Shown piece after piece: positions 1 to 10,870 of a DNA stretch of 64,000 nt. The notes beneath the pieces were generated by a model. The model was not told the origin of the DNA, did no database searches, and was given only the letters and a program-made list of their open reading frames with translations. The first letter of the stretch is position 1, and each line of letters opens with the position of its first letter. Source of the DNA: Triticum aestivum (Eukaryota; Streptophyta; Magnoliopsida; Poales; Poaceae); NCBI RefSeq assembly GCF_018294505.1, contig NC_057809.1, forward strand, positions 512,851,693 to 512,915,692, in the 5' to 3' direction. The position numbers and the translations under genes were made by a program.

Positions 1-211
1 AAGACGGAATGAGCAACTCGCACAGTTCTACGACAAGGGTTATATTAACAAAACAGGATCACAGGAACCTTACAAGCCCCCACGGGACGCGTCTTTGATT
101 CCTCGCAGGGAACAGATCCTAAAAGGACGCTAACTACACGCGCCCCTGCAAAAGACTCCATCATCAACAGTGGGCCGTCGAGCACCGGCGCCAACCCCAT
201 CCAGGTCAGAG

Positions 212-1039
212 TCAGTGACGACCTGACGAGCCCGCCCTTCTCCAGGAGCAGCGCCGGCTCGGGGGCTCGTAGCTATCGTCGCTCATCTTCGGAGTCGCGA
301 AGAGCTCACCGGAGTCGCTGGAACCTCCGACGCCTCCGCCGCTTGAGCAGCCGCCAAGGGAGCGATCGGTGGGCCCAGCCCTAGCCGTAGCAGGGCCCCG
401 ACCACCTCTCCCGGGGCAGCACTCCAGTTGGCGCCCGTTCGCATCGAAGACCTTAAAGAACATCACCGAAGCACCGTCGTACTCCAAGTGGATCGCGAAG
501 GCGCCTCTTGTCCCGCAAACCCAGGCAATTTCGCTCCAGCCTCGAGTCATGAATACCTCGCCCGGGGCAACGACCGCGACCTCTGCCTCGGTCGCGAGGG
601 CGCTGCAGCCGGCGTGCTACAGCCAAAGCTCCAGGAGCTCTCCATGCAGAATGATGGAGGCGAAGAAGGGAGGAAGGTGAATCCAGGACTGAGGAGGCAT
701 GGCGGCTTGGAGCACAAACTCTCGGGAGGAGCCCTCGGTGTGGACCCCAGGCGGGACGACCCACACCTTCCTGACCCGTCGGCGCCGACGGTGGCGCTGC
801 CCGTGGCGATCGGCATCGACTCCTTCAGAGCCCTCGATGTGGGCGTACAAGGGAAGCGGGAACCCCGGCGGTGGCCGCTCGCACCAGGGCCTCGACACCA
901 CCTGATGGGCCCCCTTGTCCCGGTCGCAGAGGGCGAGCCGTTTCTTCGGCGGGAGCGGGTCTGGTTCCTCTCGGGGAGCCTTTCCCTTCTCTGCCGTCGA
1001 GAACCGGCGGATCGGAGCCATTGCAGCAAGACGGAGCAA
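212..1039 (-). pseudogene. Antisense ORF of the Gypsy element, one in-frame stop
   Basis: On the minus strand an ATG at 1039 opens a frame that reads to 212, interrupted only by a TAG at 617-619; the same frame continues past it to a second ATG at 550 and stops at 212. The predicted product would be about 275 residues: a basic, Pro/Arg-rich first half, a middle part with an ordered hydrophobic pattern (WSEIAWVCG, VMFFKVFDA) and a Gly/Ser-rich tail. I do not recognise a domain. It opposes the element's own transcription, as antisense ORFs do in some plant Gypsy elements (for example Grande). The overlapping plus-strand frame (428-1141) is GC-rich and looks like a shadow. Confidence 0.45.
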
Positions 1040-1344
1040 GGACCGAGAAGAAGGAGAAGCAAGAAGGGATGGACTGGAAGGGCCTGCGCCGTTCCGTACT
1101 TATGGCCGGCGAAGGCCAACCGCCGACCTCCACGATCATAGGTAATCATGACCCGCTTTGCATGCAGGGACTTGTCCAATCCGTGTAGTTGCCGAGGCGC
1201 CATGGGGAAGTGGAGACGCCCACGTCCAATCAACCGCCACGCGGCGCCCAAGGCTGCAGGCTGTTAGGGCCCGCGGCGCTTCGCTCTTGCCCTTTCGCCT
1301 CCCTGCACGGCCAAGTCCGGGCGCACCTTGGGCCCGGGGGCTAC

Positions 1345-2287
1345 TGTCGGCGTTCTGGGAACGGGGGTCCCTAGACTTGCCTGCCTGCGGCGTGGCTCAA
1401 AGGGGGCCCAGCACGGCCCATCTTCATCAACACAGACCCAAGACCCTCGCGAGGGGCCAAGCCTCGCGGGGCGGACGACACGGAGCTTCCTCGGGCACGG
1501 CCTCATCAGGCTGGCTCGCGAGGAGGCGGAGAGATCAAGGTGGGGTACCTCACGAGGTGCCCGTGACGCAAGCCATGATGACCAAAGGCGCCAGGCGGGC
1601 GCCAGCCGTACAGTGTCCTCCTTTCCTCTTTGGTGCAAAGGGAGCAAGCGCAGGCGAGAGCATCAAGCAAAGGAACCCGTTTCGGTGCAAAGAGACCAAG
1701 ACCAGTCCAATGGCGGGGAGGAAGTCATTGTGGAGCCCAAGCCAGCGTCACCACCAGAGCCTTTGGCAGGCGAGGACCAACTTTAGTCAGGATAAGTGTA
1801 CTAGATGTTCCCCTTCAAAATGGCCAATTGTTGGCGCCCTTCCCGCTCAATATTTGGGAAGAGGCCCAGGGCCTTTGCCTATAAATAGGACTAGCCACCC
1901 CTAGGGTAGAGGGGATCGAGAATCGGCCAACCCAGAAACAAGCCGGGATCGGATCGAGTAGCATCTCACACAGAGAGAGAGAGAAGGGTGATTGAACTCC
2001 TTCCAGTAGTTCATCCCCTCAGCCAAGAACAGACCCTCGCGAGGCTGTTCTTCCTTGTATTGCTCATCATCATCAGCCCAAGAGGCAATCCACCACACCA
2101 CACACTGGAGTAGGGTATTACACCACAACGGTGGCCCGAACCAGTATAAACCCTGTGTCTCTTGTGCTATTCTTTCCATAGCTTAGATCTTAGCGTGGTG
2201 GTGGGGCGCGGGTAGGTAGAAGGCAAAATCTCCGTGCGCACCCCAGTGTTCGAACCTCAAGGGTCTGCCGGTACCCGAAATCCGACA
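1345..2287 (+). repeat. 3' LTR (943 bp) of the first Gypsy element
   Basis: Canonical TG...CA ends (TGTCGG at 1345, CCGACA ending 2287). A TATA box (TATAAATA, 1880-1887) sits roughly mid-LTR, as expected for a U3 promoter. A purine-rich (GA)n run lies at 1973-1985. Confidence 0.75.
1880..1887 (+). promoter_or_regulatory. LTR TATA box
   Basis: TATAAATA within cctataaatagg in the U3 part of the 3' LTR, in the direction of element transcription. Confidence 0.5.
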
Positions 2288-2323
2288 TCCGCGGCACAGC
2301 CGGACCAGTCTGCTGCATCGACG

Positions 2324-2443
2324 GTGCGTGGGGACCTCCGTGCTGCGTCAGCGGCGCGGCGGGACCTCTGTGCTGCTACTTCCGCACGGCGGGACATGTC
2401 GGCTGCTCTTGCAGCGAGGCGGGACATCTCTCGTGCTTCCGCT
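2324..2443 (+). repeat. Four imperfect 30-bp tandem repeats, open on the plus strand
   Basis: Units start at 2324, 2354, 2384 and 2414 and share a core of ggcgggacctctgtgctgct type. Because the period is 30 bp, the plus frame from 2234 to 2524 stays open and reads as a 10-residue repeat with core ARRD. The frame begins inside the upstream LTR, so a real protein is unlikely in its present form. The repeat may be the 5' coding end of a host gene disrupted by the insertion. Function unknown. Confidence 0.6.
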
Positions 2444-2773
2444 TCCATGCTCGCCTCTCCCTGGTGGCAATCTCTCGACCCAGAACTCACACTGGCCATG
2501 GCAGACGCAAGGGAAGGATGCTGAATGACTTGTTTGTTTTTGTGGATGAGGAGTTGAGGAGGAATGTGCAGTCATCTTGGCATACTAGTATTTTAACCGA
2601 GTACTAATACGCTCCTAAGTGGGAAACCATTTAGGTTGTGATCGGTGTGAATAGGTTTGCAATTCAATATAGCACGGAGTAATTTGGAATGTGATGAGAC
2701 GCAAGCTCAAAATTTATTGACGGTTCTAGTTTCGAAGTGCGGCACTATTCCCGGATGGAGTACTTCTTTTTCT

Positions 2774-2860
2774 ACTCCCTCCTTTCCGGTTTTATAGGTC
2801 TTATCTCAAAATTTTAGTTTTTCCATTTTATAAGGCTCAATTTGGTTGTCCCCAACACAT
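2774..2860 (+). mobile_element. Possible end of a Stowaway/Mariner-type MITE
   Basis: The sequence ctccctcctttccgg followed by an AT-rich stretch with ttataaggctc resembles the CTCCCTCC ends of Triticeae Mariner MITEs. I cannot find the inverted partner downstream, so this would be a truncated copy or chance similarity. Confidence 0.3.
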
Positions 2861-4693
2861 GTTCAGATTCCAAGGTGCATTAAATCATTGCATGCAAGTA
2901 TTAAGAGAAAATTGACTAATGCATGTACTTTATGCATGCATGCATTGCAATTAATGCATTAAACATATCTCTCGGGACTTCTCACATGCACCATCGTGCC
3001 ACCCACAAAAACTAGTACTCTTAGTTTAGTAGTATGTTACACAGGAATAGAAGAGGTGCACGCACGCACTCATCCTCTCACACACGCGTCTGTTTTTTCT
3101 CGAAAAGGAGGATGATGACCCCCGGCCTCTGCATCTAGGAGTCACACACGCAAATTATTGAATATATCGAGTGCAGTGCTTTGATGTGTCGCGTCAACTC
3201 GTACATCAACGAGAAGTTTGATTGTCCTCTCCCTCGCGGACTTAACTGCACCTGCTTTTGGCTGTATGATAGGTTGGCCACACACCTGTAGAGCCCACCT
3301 GTCATACACGCAAAGGCAGGAGCGTCCCTCCCTCGCCCATGAGCGTGGTGGCTGGCAAGACTAGGAGAAGCTTTCGCTACATGCTCTCCCTCCCGCACGC
3401 GATGGACATGCAGCAGTTCAATCGGTGTCAGATGGCCAGAAGCATACTGTAGTACTCCTCCAGTGCAGTAGTATTCCATCATTGTTCGACTTCCTGAAGA
3501 GGCGAAGAGCCAAGCACAGCCCGAACGCTCGTGTGGCAGTTTCATGTGTATAGTAGTCTAGGATAGCGTGTACCGTGCCTGTAAGCTTAAAATCATTGGG
3601 TCGGCTCCATGCTATGTGGCCGTCTCGAAGTTTTTGAAAAAAATTAAAATAGTCTTCTGGCCCTACCCGAAAACTGCCGCGCGTACTGCCTGGGAAAAGC
3701 CCCGCCCTCAACTTTTAACTACGCAAAAATAGTTCAAGCTTGTTCGTTCTATATAAATACAGTACTTACTGTATGTTTATTCACCCGTGGGGTTGTTCAA
3801 TGAATGGAGGGGCGGGGAGCACAAGTGAACAATATTGTAGTACTACTAGTAGTAAGTAGGATTCGTACAGTAGTCACCTTAAATAGAGAGTTTCTTTTCT
3901 TTAATGCCATGTACACAAATTGAAACGCTTGTTGTGGAGAGAAAAAAGATAATCACTCCACTATATATGGACGCAGGGGCCTGAGCGCTTGCTTTACTAG
4001 GGTTGCTCCCTTCATTCTCTCATCCTCTCCAGATATAAACAAGACATCGGTAGCAACATTTTCTCTCTGCTCACCGCTGGTGACAGACCCGGCCGGATCC
4101 CTTCGGCCGGTGTGTGTAGAGGACTAAAAGGTGCATCATTCACGCGGTCATCGCCGCCGAGGGAGGAAACCCACAGCTGCCGGAGGGGCCCGATCCTCTG
4201 CCCGTGCCGTTCTCTCCGACACATGGCCGGCTCGGGAGGTCCTCCGACCCTTCTCCCTCCCTGCCGTATTGTCCGCAGATCCGACCTGCCGCCGCCGACA
4301 TCCCGGCGACCCTCAGGTATAAGTTCTTCGAAAGCGGCCTTGCTCTACTGCCCTAGCTCCCCACGTGTCTGCATGTGCATCTTTTTCTACTCCCATCAGC
4401 TCTTCCAAAGCCACCTAAATTTTTAGTATTATTAGAGGTAAAGCTATTTCATGCATTCGAATCTAGGGCTTTGTTCAAACAACGAAGAAAGGGGGGAAGT
4501 TTTAGCATGAATCTAGGACTTGATTCAAAGAGGAAATAATATGGTGAAAGTAGTAGAGACCGGATACCAAACTGGTCTCTTGGTTGAAAAGGGAAATAAT
4601 GGCAAAACATAGTACAAACTGGATAAGGAACAGATCTATTATTGGTTGAAAAAAGGATAGAAAGTGGCGGCTGGTGGACAAGTCAACAGAGTA
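2861..4693. other. Low-repeat region with possible promoter and 5' exon
   Basis: No convincing coding region. A TATA box (TATAAATA) lies at 3752-3759, a second (ctatatatgg) near 3960, and a GC-rich stretch at 4080-4316 ends in cctcag|gtataagt, a good donor-like site. Short open frames here (4112-4426 and others) look non-coding. This could be the 5' end of the decayed gene at 6634-7189, but that link is inference. TA-rich and TGCATGCA-rich simple sequence lies at 2900-2960. Confidence 0.25.
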
Positions 4694-4966
4694 TGTCCAG
4701 GATTAGATTTGTTGTCATCACATAGTAAAAGGTCTCCAGGATTAGATTTGCTGCCCTCACATAGTAAAAGGTCTCAGGATTCGATTTTCTGCCCTCACAT
4801 AGTAAAAGGTCTCTAGGATTAGATTTGCTGCCCTCACATAGTAAAAGGTATCCAGGATTAGATTTGCTGCCCTCACATAGTAAAAGGTCTCCAAGATTAG
4901 ATTTGCTGCCCTCACATAATAAAAGGTCTCCAGGATTAGATTTGCTGCCCTCACATAGTACAATGG
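4694..4966 (+). repeat. 39-bp minisatellite, seven copies
   Basis: Seven tandem units of the type ccaggattagatttgctgcc + ctcacatagtaaaaggtct. Copies 2 and 4-7 are nearly identical and the first and third are diverged (the third is about one base short). Because 39 is divisible by three, most of the array stays open on the minus strand (4757-4969), reading as a 13-residue repeat with core YYVRAANLIL. Confidence 0.9.
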
Positions 4967-6010
4967 CACTCCTGCTGTTTTCCCCAGTATGATAAGTAAG
5001 TTGCTCCTTTACGCTGCTGAGTGTTCTGGTGTCCCCACGGTCCCATGCCCTTAAACCAACTCTTTAGCTGCTGTTGATTTACTGTGTCTGGTAAACAAGC
5101 AATGCCACCATTAAAGTAATCCCATATTTGAGGAATATCATTGTTGATCGTAATGCTTCTGGTAACATGAAGCATTGCTAACATTTTAAAATTTCTACTG
5201 TCCTTGCGTGATTGCCATGAACATAATTACGATGCTTCTTTTCATTTTGTATATGTTTCATATATTCTTATTGACCAGCAACTGTTTACTTTCTATCTTT
5301 TTGTGCAGATAGGAATATCCATTTCACCTTGTTGCTATTGTGACCTTTTGGTGAACTGCACAAAACACTTTTTGGAATGAGTGTCTTGTGCAGTTCAACT
5401 AAAATGTCACGTGGGCAACATCTCTCAATTTTGGTGGAATTGCACAAAATGGTGATTGGAGTTTCCAAAATCTCCGTCAAGTTCTGCTGGTAATCTCGTG
5501 CAACATTTTATTAGCGTTTGCAAGATGGAGCCGTCACTGTCACCACAATGGCACTTTATTTTAGTGGAACTGCACAAAAGGATAAGAAAATTATACTGCA
5601 ACTACTAAAGAAGAACCGGACAGCCAACCTTAATGTTCCTCAATTTTAGTGCAACTACTAAAGAAGAACATGCCAGCTCACAAGAGCAAGTACTTCTTGC
5701 TAGCTGAATGATGCAATCTTTGCTTCATTTCAGGTGAACTGTAGAAAAAGGCGCATGAATTGAATCATGGAACTCTAGGGAGACCTCATCCAAGCAGAGA
5801 TGGAGGTTGAGTTCAAGGAGGCCGCTATTAAAGCGAAATCATGCTCTCCTGTCTCCTTGTTTGTGTTGTGCAAACATGCTGTGCAAACAAGAATACTCAA
5901 CTACAGATGTTGTGACGGTCAAGAGCATTCGCCAAGTTCTTTGATTGTATGACATGGCTAGCCAAGATGGATTTAATCCCGATATTCACTTTATCAAAAG
6001 GCTCTAATGG
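4967..6010. other. Intergenic or intronic sequence, no gene supported
   Basis: AT-rich DNA with several short frames but no recognisable domain. Acceptor-like pyrimidine tracts end in gtgcag at 5308 and ttcag near 5732. The phrase 'gtgaactgcacaaaa' and variants recur (about 5350, 5445, 5567), suggesting an old internal duplication. Confidence 0.3.
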
Positions 6011-6196
6011 GTTGGTTCTGAATCTTGCAAGCTGGGAATCAGTGAGATGTGTAGGCATCTTTGTTGTACTTATTATTTGGATCTTATTTGTTGGTTCTGA
6101 ATCTTGCAAGCTAGGAATCAATGAGATGTGTAGGCATCTTTGTTGTACTTATTATTTGGATCTTATTTGTTGGTTCTGAATCTTGCAAGCTGGGAA
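6011..6196 (+). repeat. 79-bp tandem repeat, 2.3 copies
   Basis: Units start at 6011, 6090 and 6169 (gttggttctgaatcttgcaa). The first two copies differ at only a few positions; the third breaks off near 6196. Confidence 0.9.
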
Positions 6197-6633
6197 ACAC
6201 AGCATGATGATGCAGAGGAAAACAACCATAACAAACAGTTCAAACTTGGTAGTATTATCTTTGTGAAAGTGCGACAAATGTGCTGATCATGTGCGTCCTG
6301 AGAATAATAATTCTAATTGTTGTGCATGTTGATCCTGTGGCACTGATAGAACGAGCGAATGCATTGCTTGTTTTAAGTACACATTTCTATTAAAGCTAAT
6401 TAAATTTAAGTAAAGTGACCACTAACTCCTGTTATTACAGTACCAATACAGACCCGCTCGTGAACCGTCGTGTGGCCGAGGGTGCATCTTTTGCCGGGCA
6501 TGCAGCGGACGAGGGAGGGGTAGTAACTGTTGTCGCCTGTACACACTCAGCTTACTGTTGAATCTAGTTCCCCAAGAGCTGAAAAACGAACTGCTGCCGC
6601 CGCCTACACAGTCGTTCATTCGAAGAGACTCCA

Positions 6634-7189
6634 ATGGCGATCCGAGGGGTGAGCCTGCTCGATATGGACTTCAGCAAGGAGTTCCCCTTTGAGTTCGCCG
6701 TTCAGTCCTATGGCTGCACCAAGTTGAATGTGATGTACACCAACGATACGTACTCGGTGAAGCTCTGCCTCGCCTCAGTCCTATGGCTGCACCAGGTTCT
6801 GGAGCATTCGCCCGTTTCATCGGCAGCGCCGATTGCACCTTCGCTATGGTGGAGAGAAGGAAGAACGCGACAATTCGGCCATCTGGTGCAACAAGCTTGT
6901 CGACATCCAGAAGCAATACAAGATCATCAGCAACGGGCATGAGAAGGACTCTGTGGTTGACCGCGCTGAGACGATCATCGACCCCTGATACGCCAACATG
7001 AAAGAAGACGACCTAGACACGTGGGAGGTACCTCTGAATCTAGCCTACATAACCTACGCGGCCAAGGACGCATACGCATGCTACGACATGTACAGGCAGA
7101 TCTTGGACATGAGGGCGTGTCTGCTTCCCGTAACTAACGAGTACACGGACAGCCATAGCGTCATGATCAAGCATGCTAGGAAGGTCTAG
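6634..7189 (+). pseudogene. Decayed 3'-5' exonuclease-like (RNase D/WRN-type) gene fragment
   Basis: Three frames are needed to follow one protein-like reading. 6634-6780 opens with MAIRGVSLLDMDF; a second frame near 6790-6860 has FARFIGSADCTFAM; from about 6870 a third frame runs to 7189, with a TGA just before the ATG at 6998. The last part contains YAAKDAYACYDMY, which matches the third motif (Y-x3-D) of DEDDy 3'-5' exonucleases of the kind expanded in grasses. The first catalytic motif (DxE) is not visible, so even the parent may have been inactive or the 5' part is lost. A 19-bp phrase (cagtcctatggctgcacca) occurs at about 6703 and again at 6776, at the point where the frame breaks. Possible upstream exon beginning 6441 after ttattacag. 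Identification rests on one motif. Confidence 0.45.
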
Positions 7190-8384
7190 ATGTTGTACTT
7201 TATCTGTTTATAAGCACCTTTATCATCTGAGTGTTTCATGCATTAGCCTATGTGTCGTAATTATCTGTTTTGTCCAAAATATTTCTTTTAAGAACCCATT
7301 AACCTGATTGCTTTTTAGTGGCTATTTGCTTATGTATGTAAACTAGTTCACTTGTCCGTAAAAAAAACTAGTTCACTCGGCTGCCGTGCTTTGAATCTCC
7401 TTCCTCCCAACATATTCCCCTCCTCAGGTGGACCCAGTAGGTCTCTGAATTTTCTCCCACTTTCTTTTTCGATGTAAACTGAGTTTTCTCCCAGTACTTT
7501 CCCCTAGAACCAACTCAACTGTCCCATGTCTAGCCTAAAAAATAATAATACCCCACGTACTATTAACTCATCAAATTAAAATGATATTTTATTTCGTAAG
7601 TTGAAAGTTCTTACAAAATAATAATAATAATTGTTTATATATAACTTGGCAAGTTAACTCCTAGTGATTGCGTACATAAGCTTGCAAAGATTTTACTGAC
7701 GTGCAATCATGTGTTTATGTTTTTATAACATTTCTCCGTCTAGCCCAACATGATATTTTCACCCAGCCTAGCAAGTCCGCGGATTTCGAGAAAAATGCAA
7801 ATGGGATTTAAACGGGCTGCATTGATGCTACATCATTGTTTCACCCAGCCCAGCAAATGGACTAAAAAAACAAATGGACTGATAGCTGGGTCCACGGCCA
7901 CAGCCTAGTTTTTTTGTGATTTTCCAAGTAAGTCGCTTTGTCAGGCCTGTTGGGCTGCAAATCTTTCAAGACGAGGAGAGCTTTCATTCGGCTGGCCGAG
8001 AAAATGGCCCATCAGTAATGAGAAATGGGATGTACATTTTTAAAACACATCAAACTGGCAATTAGTTTCAAATATCTTTTTTTCATTTTGAGATTTTAAA
8101 TTACATTAATTTTTATGCGTGGAGAATTTGTTGGATTTTATATTGATATCCATTTATTTTTAAAATCAGTTTGAATGTGAGTCGAAATTTCGAGATTAAA
8201 AACAGTTCGGACTGCACCAAAATATGCAAAATTTCGTATAATTTTTTAACCGTGGCCACAATATGGGCTGTAATGCTAACAAAAAGAATATGGGCTCCAA
8301 AAAAACCCTTAAGAATTAGCAAATGGGTTCTATGTTGTTTTCCACAGATTTGAGGCTTTCCTAAAAAAGGTTGACGCACAAGCA
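7190..8384. other. Intergenic AT-rich DNA; no gene seen
   Basis: No coding region or clear element. The stretch 7840-7920 contains gatagctgggtccacggcc, a phrase also found in the repeats at 8800 and 9525, so the CACTA-associated material may begin here. Confidence 0.3.
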
Positions 8385-8394
8385 GTGACTATTG

Positions 8395-9790
8395 GATGTC
8401 CATCGAACGGCCATCGTGCTTCTTCAATCTCTGCTCTTCCTGCTCCAGCCGCTCAAACAAGCGTCGGCAGGAGGACTGCCTGCTCCCTCCTCCCCGCGGC
8501 CGGCTGTGCTGCCGCGCAGGCCTCACCGCCCCATCGTACTCCCAGCGCTGGCCTAGCCATCCCTCTACTCACCCACACCTGTTGTTATTCTCCGTCGACG
8601 GCAGACGAACTAGTAAACCCTCGTACAGTCGTACTCACCTCCGCATGGGAAACAACTGTCGAGTCTTCCCTGCCTCTGTGTCATTCCCTTCCTAGGCCTC
8701 GCCGTCGTCCACCGCCCTGGTGCTCTCGGCGCGGCCTGGTCAACATGGTCAACGACCGACATGCATCTGAAGTGGACTGTACGTGGAGAGGCCGACAGTT
8801 GGGTCCACGGCCGCACGCAAGGAAATGCCTCCTTATTACGCGCAAAATAATGATTCCTCCACCTGACATCAGGGACCCACCGACAGGGCCTCTGTATTTC
8901 GCGAAAAAACATTACCACCGCTGACAGCTCGGACCCACCAGCTATATCTTCGCATGCAAGGAAGTGCCTCCTTATTACGCAAAAAAATGAATACTCCCCA
9001 TGTTAGCTGGGACCCAGTATAGTGGCAGGCTGACTTGTGGGCCTACTAAGTTGACGGGGACGGAGGGCTTTGTCAACTTAGTCAATATATGCATGATTCT
9101 AGCTCCAGTGAGCGTACGATGTCCATCCAACGGCCGTAATGCTTCTTCAACCTCTGGTCTTCTTGCTCCAGCCGCCCAAACCAGCGTCGGTCGTGCCTCG
9201 TGCTCCTGCCTCCTATGGCCGGCTGTGATGCGACGGAGGCCTCACCACCCCCTACTAGTCCCACCGCTGGCCAGGCCATCCCTCTACTCACCCACACCCC
9301 CTGTTATTCTGTGGCGACGGCAGCCTAACACCGTAGTGAACCAGTGAACCCTCGTACTCCTCTACGCGTGGGCATCCACTACCGCGTCTTCCCTGGATCC
9401 GCGTCGTTCCCTTCCTAGGCCTCGCCGTCGTCCACTGCACTGGTGCTCTCGGCGCGGCGTGGTCAACATGGCCAAGGAACAGCTTCCATCGGATGTGGAC
9501 TGTACATGGAGAGGCTGACAGCTGGGTCCACGGCCGCAGCAAGGAAGTGCCTCCTTATTACATGCAAAATAATTATTCCTCCACCTGACAGCGGGGACCC
9601 ACCGGACGGGCCACCGTATTTCGCGAAAAAATGTTTCCCCCTGACTGCTGGGACCCACTAGCTACACCTTCGCACGCAAGGAAGTGCGTCCAGGCAAAAA
9701 CAAAACAAAACAATTCGCCCCCCTGACTGTTGGGACCCACCAGCTACATCTTCACACGCAAGGAAGTGCCTGACAGTCGGGACCCACCTG
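8395..9790 (+). repeat. Diverged ~723-bp tandem duplication
   Basis: gatgtccatc at 8395 and again at 9118 begins two copies that stay alignable for about 600 bp (clusters gctccagccgc, cctaggcctcgccgtcgtcc, ggaagtgcctccttatta). Within each copy the phrase 'gggacccaccagctacatctt' and 'cgcaaggaagtgcc' recurs several times. Open frames in both copies are not conserved in phase and are treated as non-coding. Confidence 0.75.
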
Positions 9791-9854
9791 GTTGAAGCGT
9801 ACGTAGCGTTGTCATTCTAGTCGCGAACGTGTATGTACATATATACTGGTCGAT

Positions 9855-9914
9855 GTAGAGGCGCGCACGTGTCGTAGTAGAGGCGCACACGTGTCGTAGT
9901 AGAGGCGCGCACAT
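9855..9914 (+). repeat. 22-bp tandem repeat, 2.7 copies
   Basis: Units of gtagaggcgcgcacgtgtcg + ta start at 9855, 9877 and 9899. Confidence 0.85.
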
Positions 9915-10065
9915 AGCATGTACATGTACGTACAACGGCCAGGGTGCAAGAAAGAAAATACGGCCATGTACATACATACGGGCAGGGTCTCGAACGCCTA
10001 CTCGCGCATACGTACCGCCAGGGCTCGTGTACATGGCTGGGTCGGAACGGAGAAACAGCGTCGTC

Positions 10066-10870
10066 ATCATGTTCATGGGGAGGCAACGTCATTGTCGTGT
10101 TCATGGGGAGGCAACAGAATGCGTCGTGTTCATGGGGAGGCAATGGAATGCGTCGTGTTCATCGGGAGGCAACGGAACACGTGGGAGCCAACCGGCTGGG
10201 TCGGAACGGAATGCGTGGTCGTGTTCATCGGGAGGGCTTGGACGGAACAGGCGATGTAAACGAGACCTGAATGGGGTCGTGTTGATTGGGAGGGGTCTGG
10301 CGTAGTGCAAAACAGAGGAAACGCACCTCCTACGGTCGAAACGGGGGTCCTGTTGATCAGGAGGGGTGTGGCGTACCGCAAAACGGACGAAACGGACCTC
10401 CTGCGGTCGAAACGGGGGTCCTGTTGATCGGGAGGGGTCTGCCGTACCGCAAAACGGATGAAACGGACATCCTATGGTCGAAACGAGGGTCCTGTTCATC
10501 GGGAGGGGTGTGGCGTACCGCAAAACGGGACTCCACGGGATACTGTTCATCTCCACCGTCGACCTCCTCCAGCCTCCATGGGCTACAGTGGACCTCCTCC
10601 TGCCTCCACGGGCTCCTATTCATCCAGCCTCCACCGCGCGCTACTCCACCGGCTACTGTTCAACCACCCCTCCACCGTCTACTGTTCATCCAGCCCTCCA
10701 CACCACGGGGTCATGTTCAACCACCCCTCCACGGGCACCCCTCCACCGTCTACTGTTCATCCAGCCCTCCACCACACCACAGGGTCCTGTTCATCCAGTG
10801 GCAATGCCACCACTCACTGTTCATCCAAACCCCCCGCAACGCTCACTGTTCATCCCAGAGGCAGCATTGA
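10066..10870 (+). repeat. CACTA subterminal repeat arrays
   Basis: Three nested arrays share the core TGTTCATC/TGTTCATG. At 10066-10182 there are four ~30-bp units with gtgttcatggggaggcaa. At 10280-10530 there are units of 71 bp starting at 10280, 10351, 10422 and 10493 (tgttgatcgggaggggt ... gtaccgcaaaac). At 10535-10870 many copies of ctgttcatccagcc lie between CT-rich stretches. Dense short direct repeats near the ends are the usual transposase-binding zone of CACTA elements. Confidence 0.75.

Larger units (their letters stand above)
1..2287 (+). mobile_element. 3' portion of a Gypsy-type LTR retrotransposon (internal region plus 3' LTR)
   Basis: The block ends in an LTR (1345-2287) that starts TGTCGGCGTT and ends ATCCGACA. 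It is preceded by a G-rich polypurine tract (1331-1344, ggcccgggggctac), which places it at the 3' end of a plus-strand element whose 5' part lies outside the window. No gag or pol motif is visible in 1-1344; instead an ORF runs antisense. The next bases after 2287 are not a primer binding site, which supports a 3' LTR. The exact Triticeae family is not assigned. Confidence 0.75.

Noticed and set aside
428..1251. Plus-strand 237-codon and minus 234-codon ORFs
   Set aside because: Overlap the better supported antisense frame; composition suggests shadows in GC-rich DNA.
4694..4966. CRISPR-like array
   Set aside because: The units are head-to-tail without unique spacers, in a plant genome; it is a minisatellite.
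8385..8924. 179-codon ORF in the duplicated CACTA-associated repeat
   Set aside because: The second tandem copy does not keep the frame.
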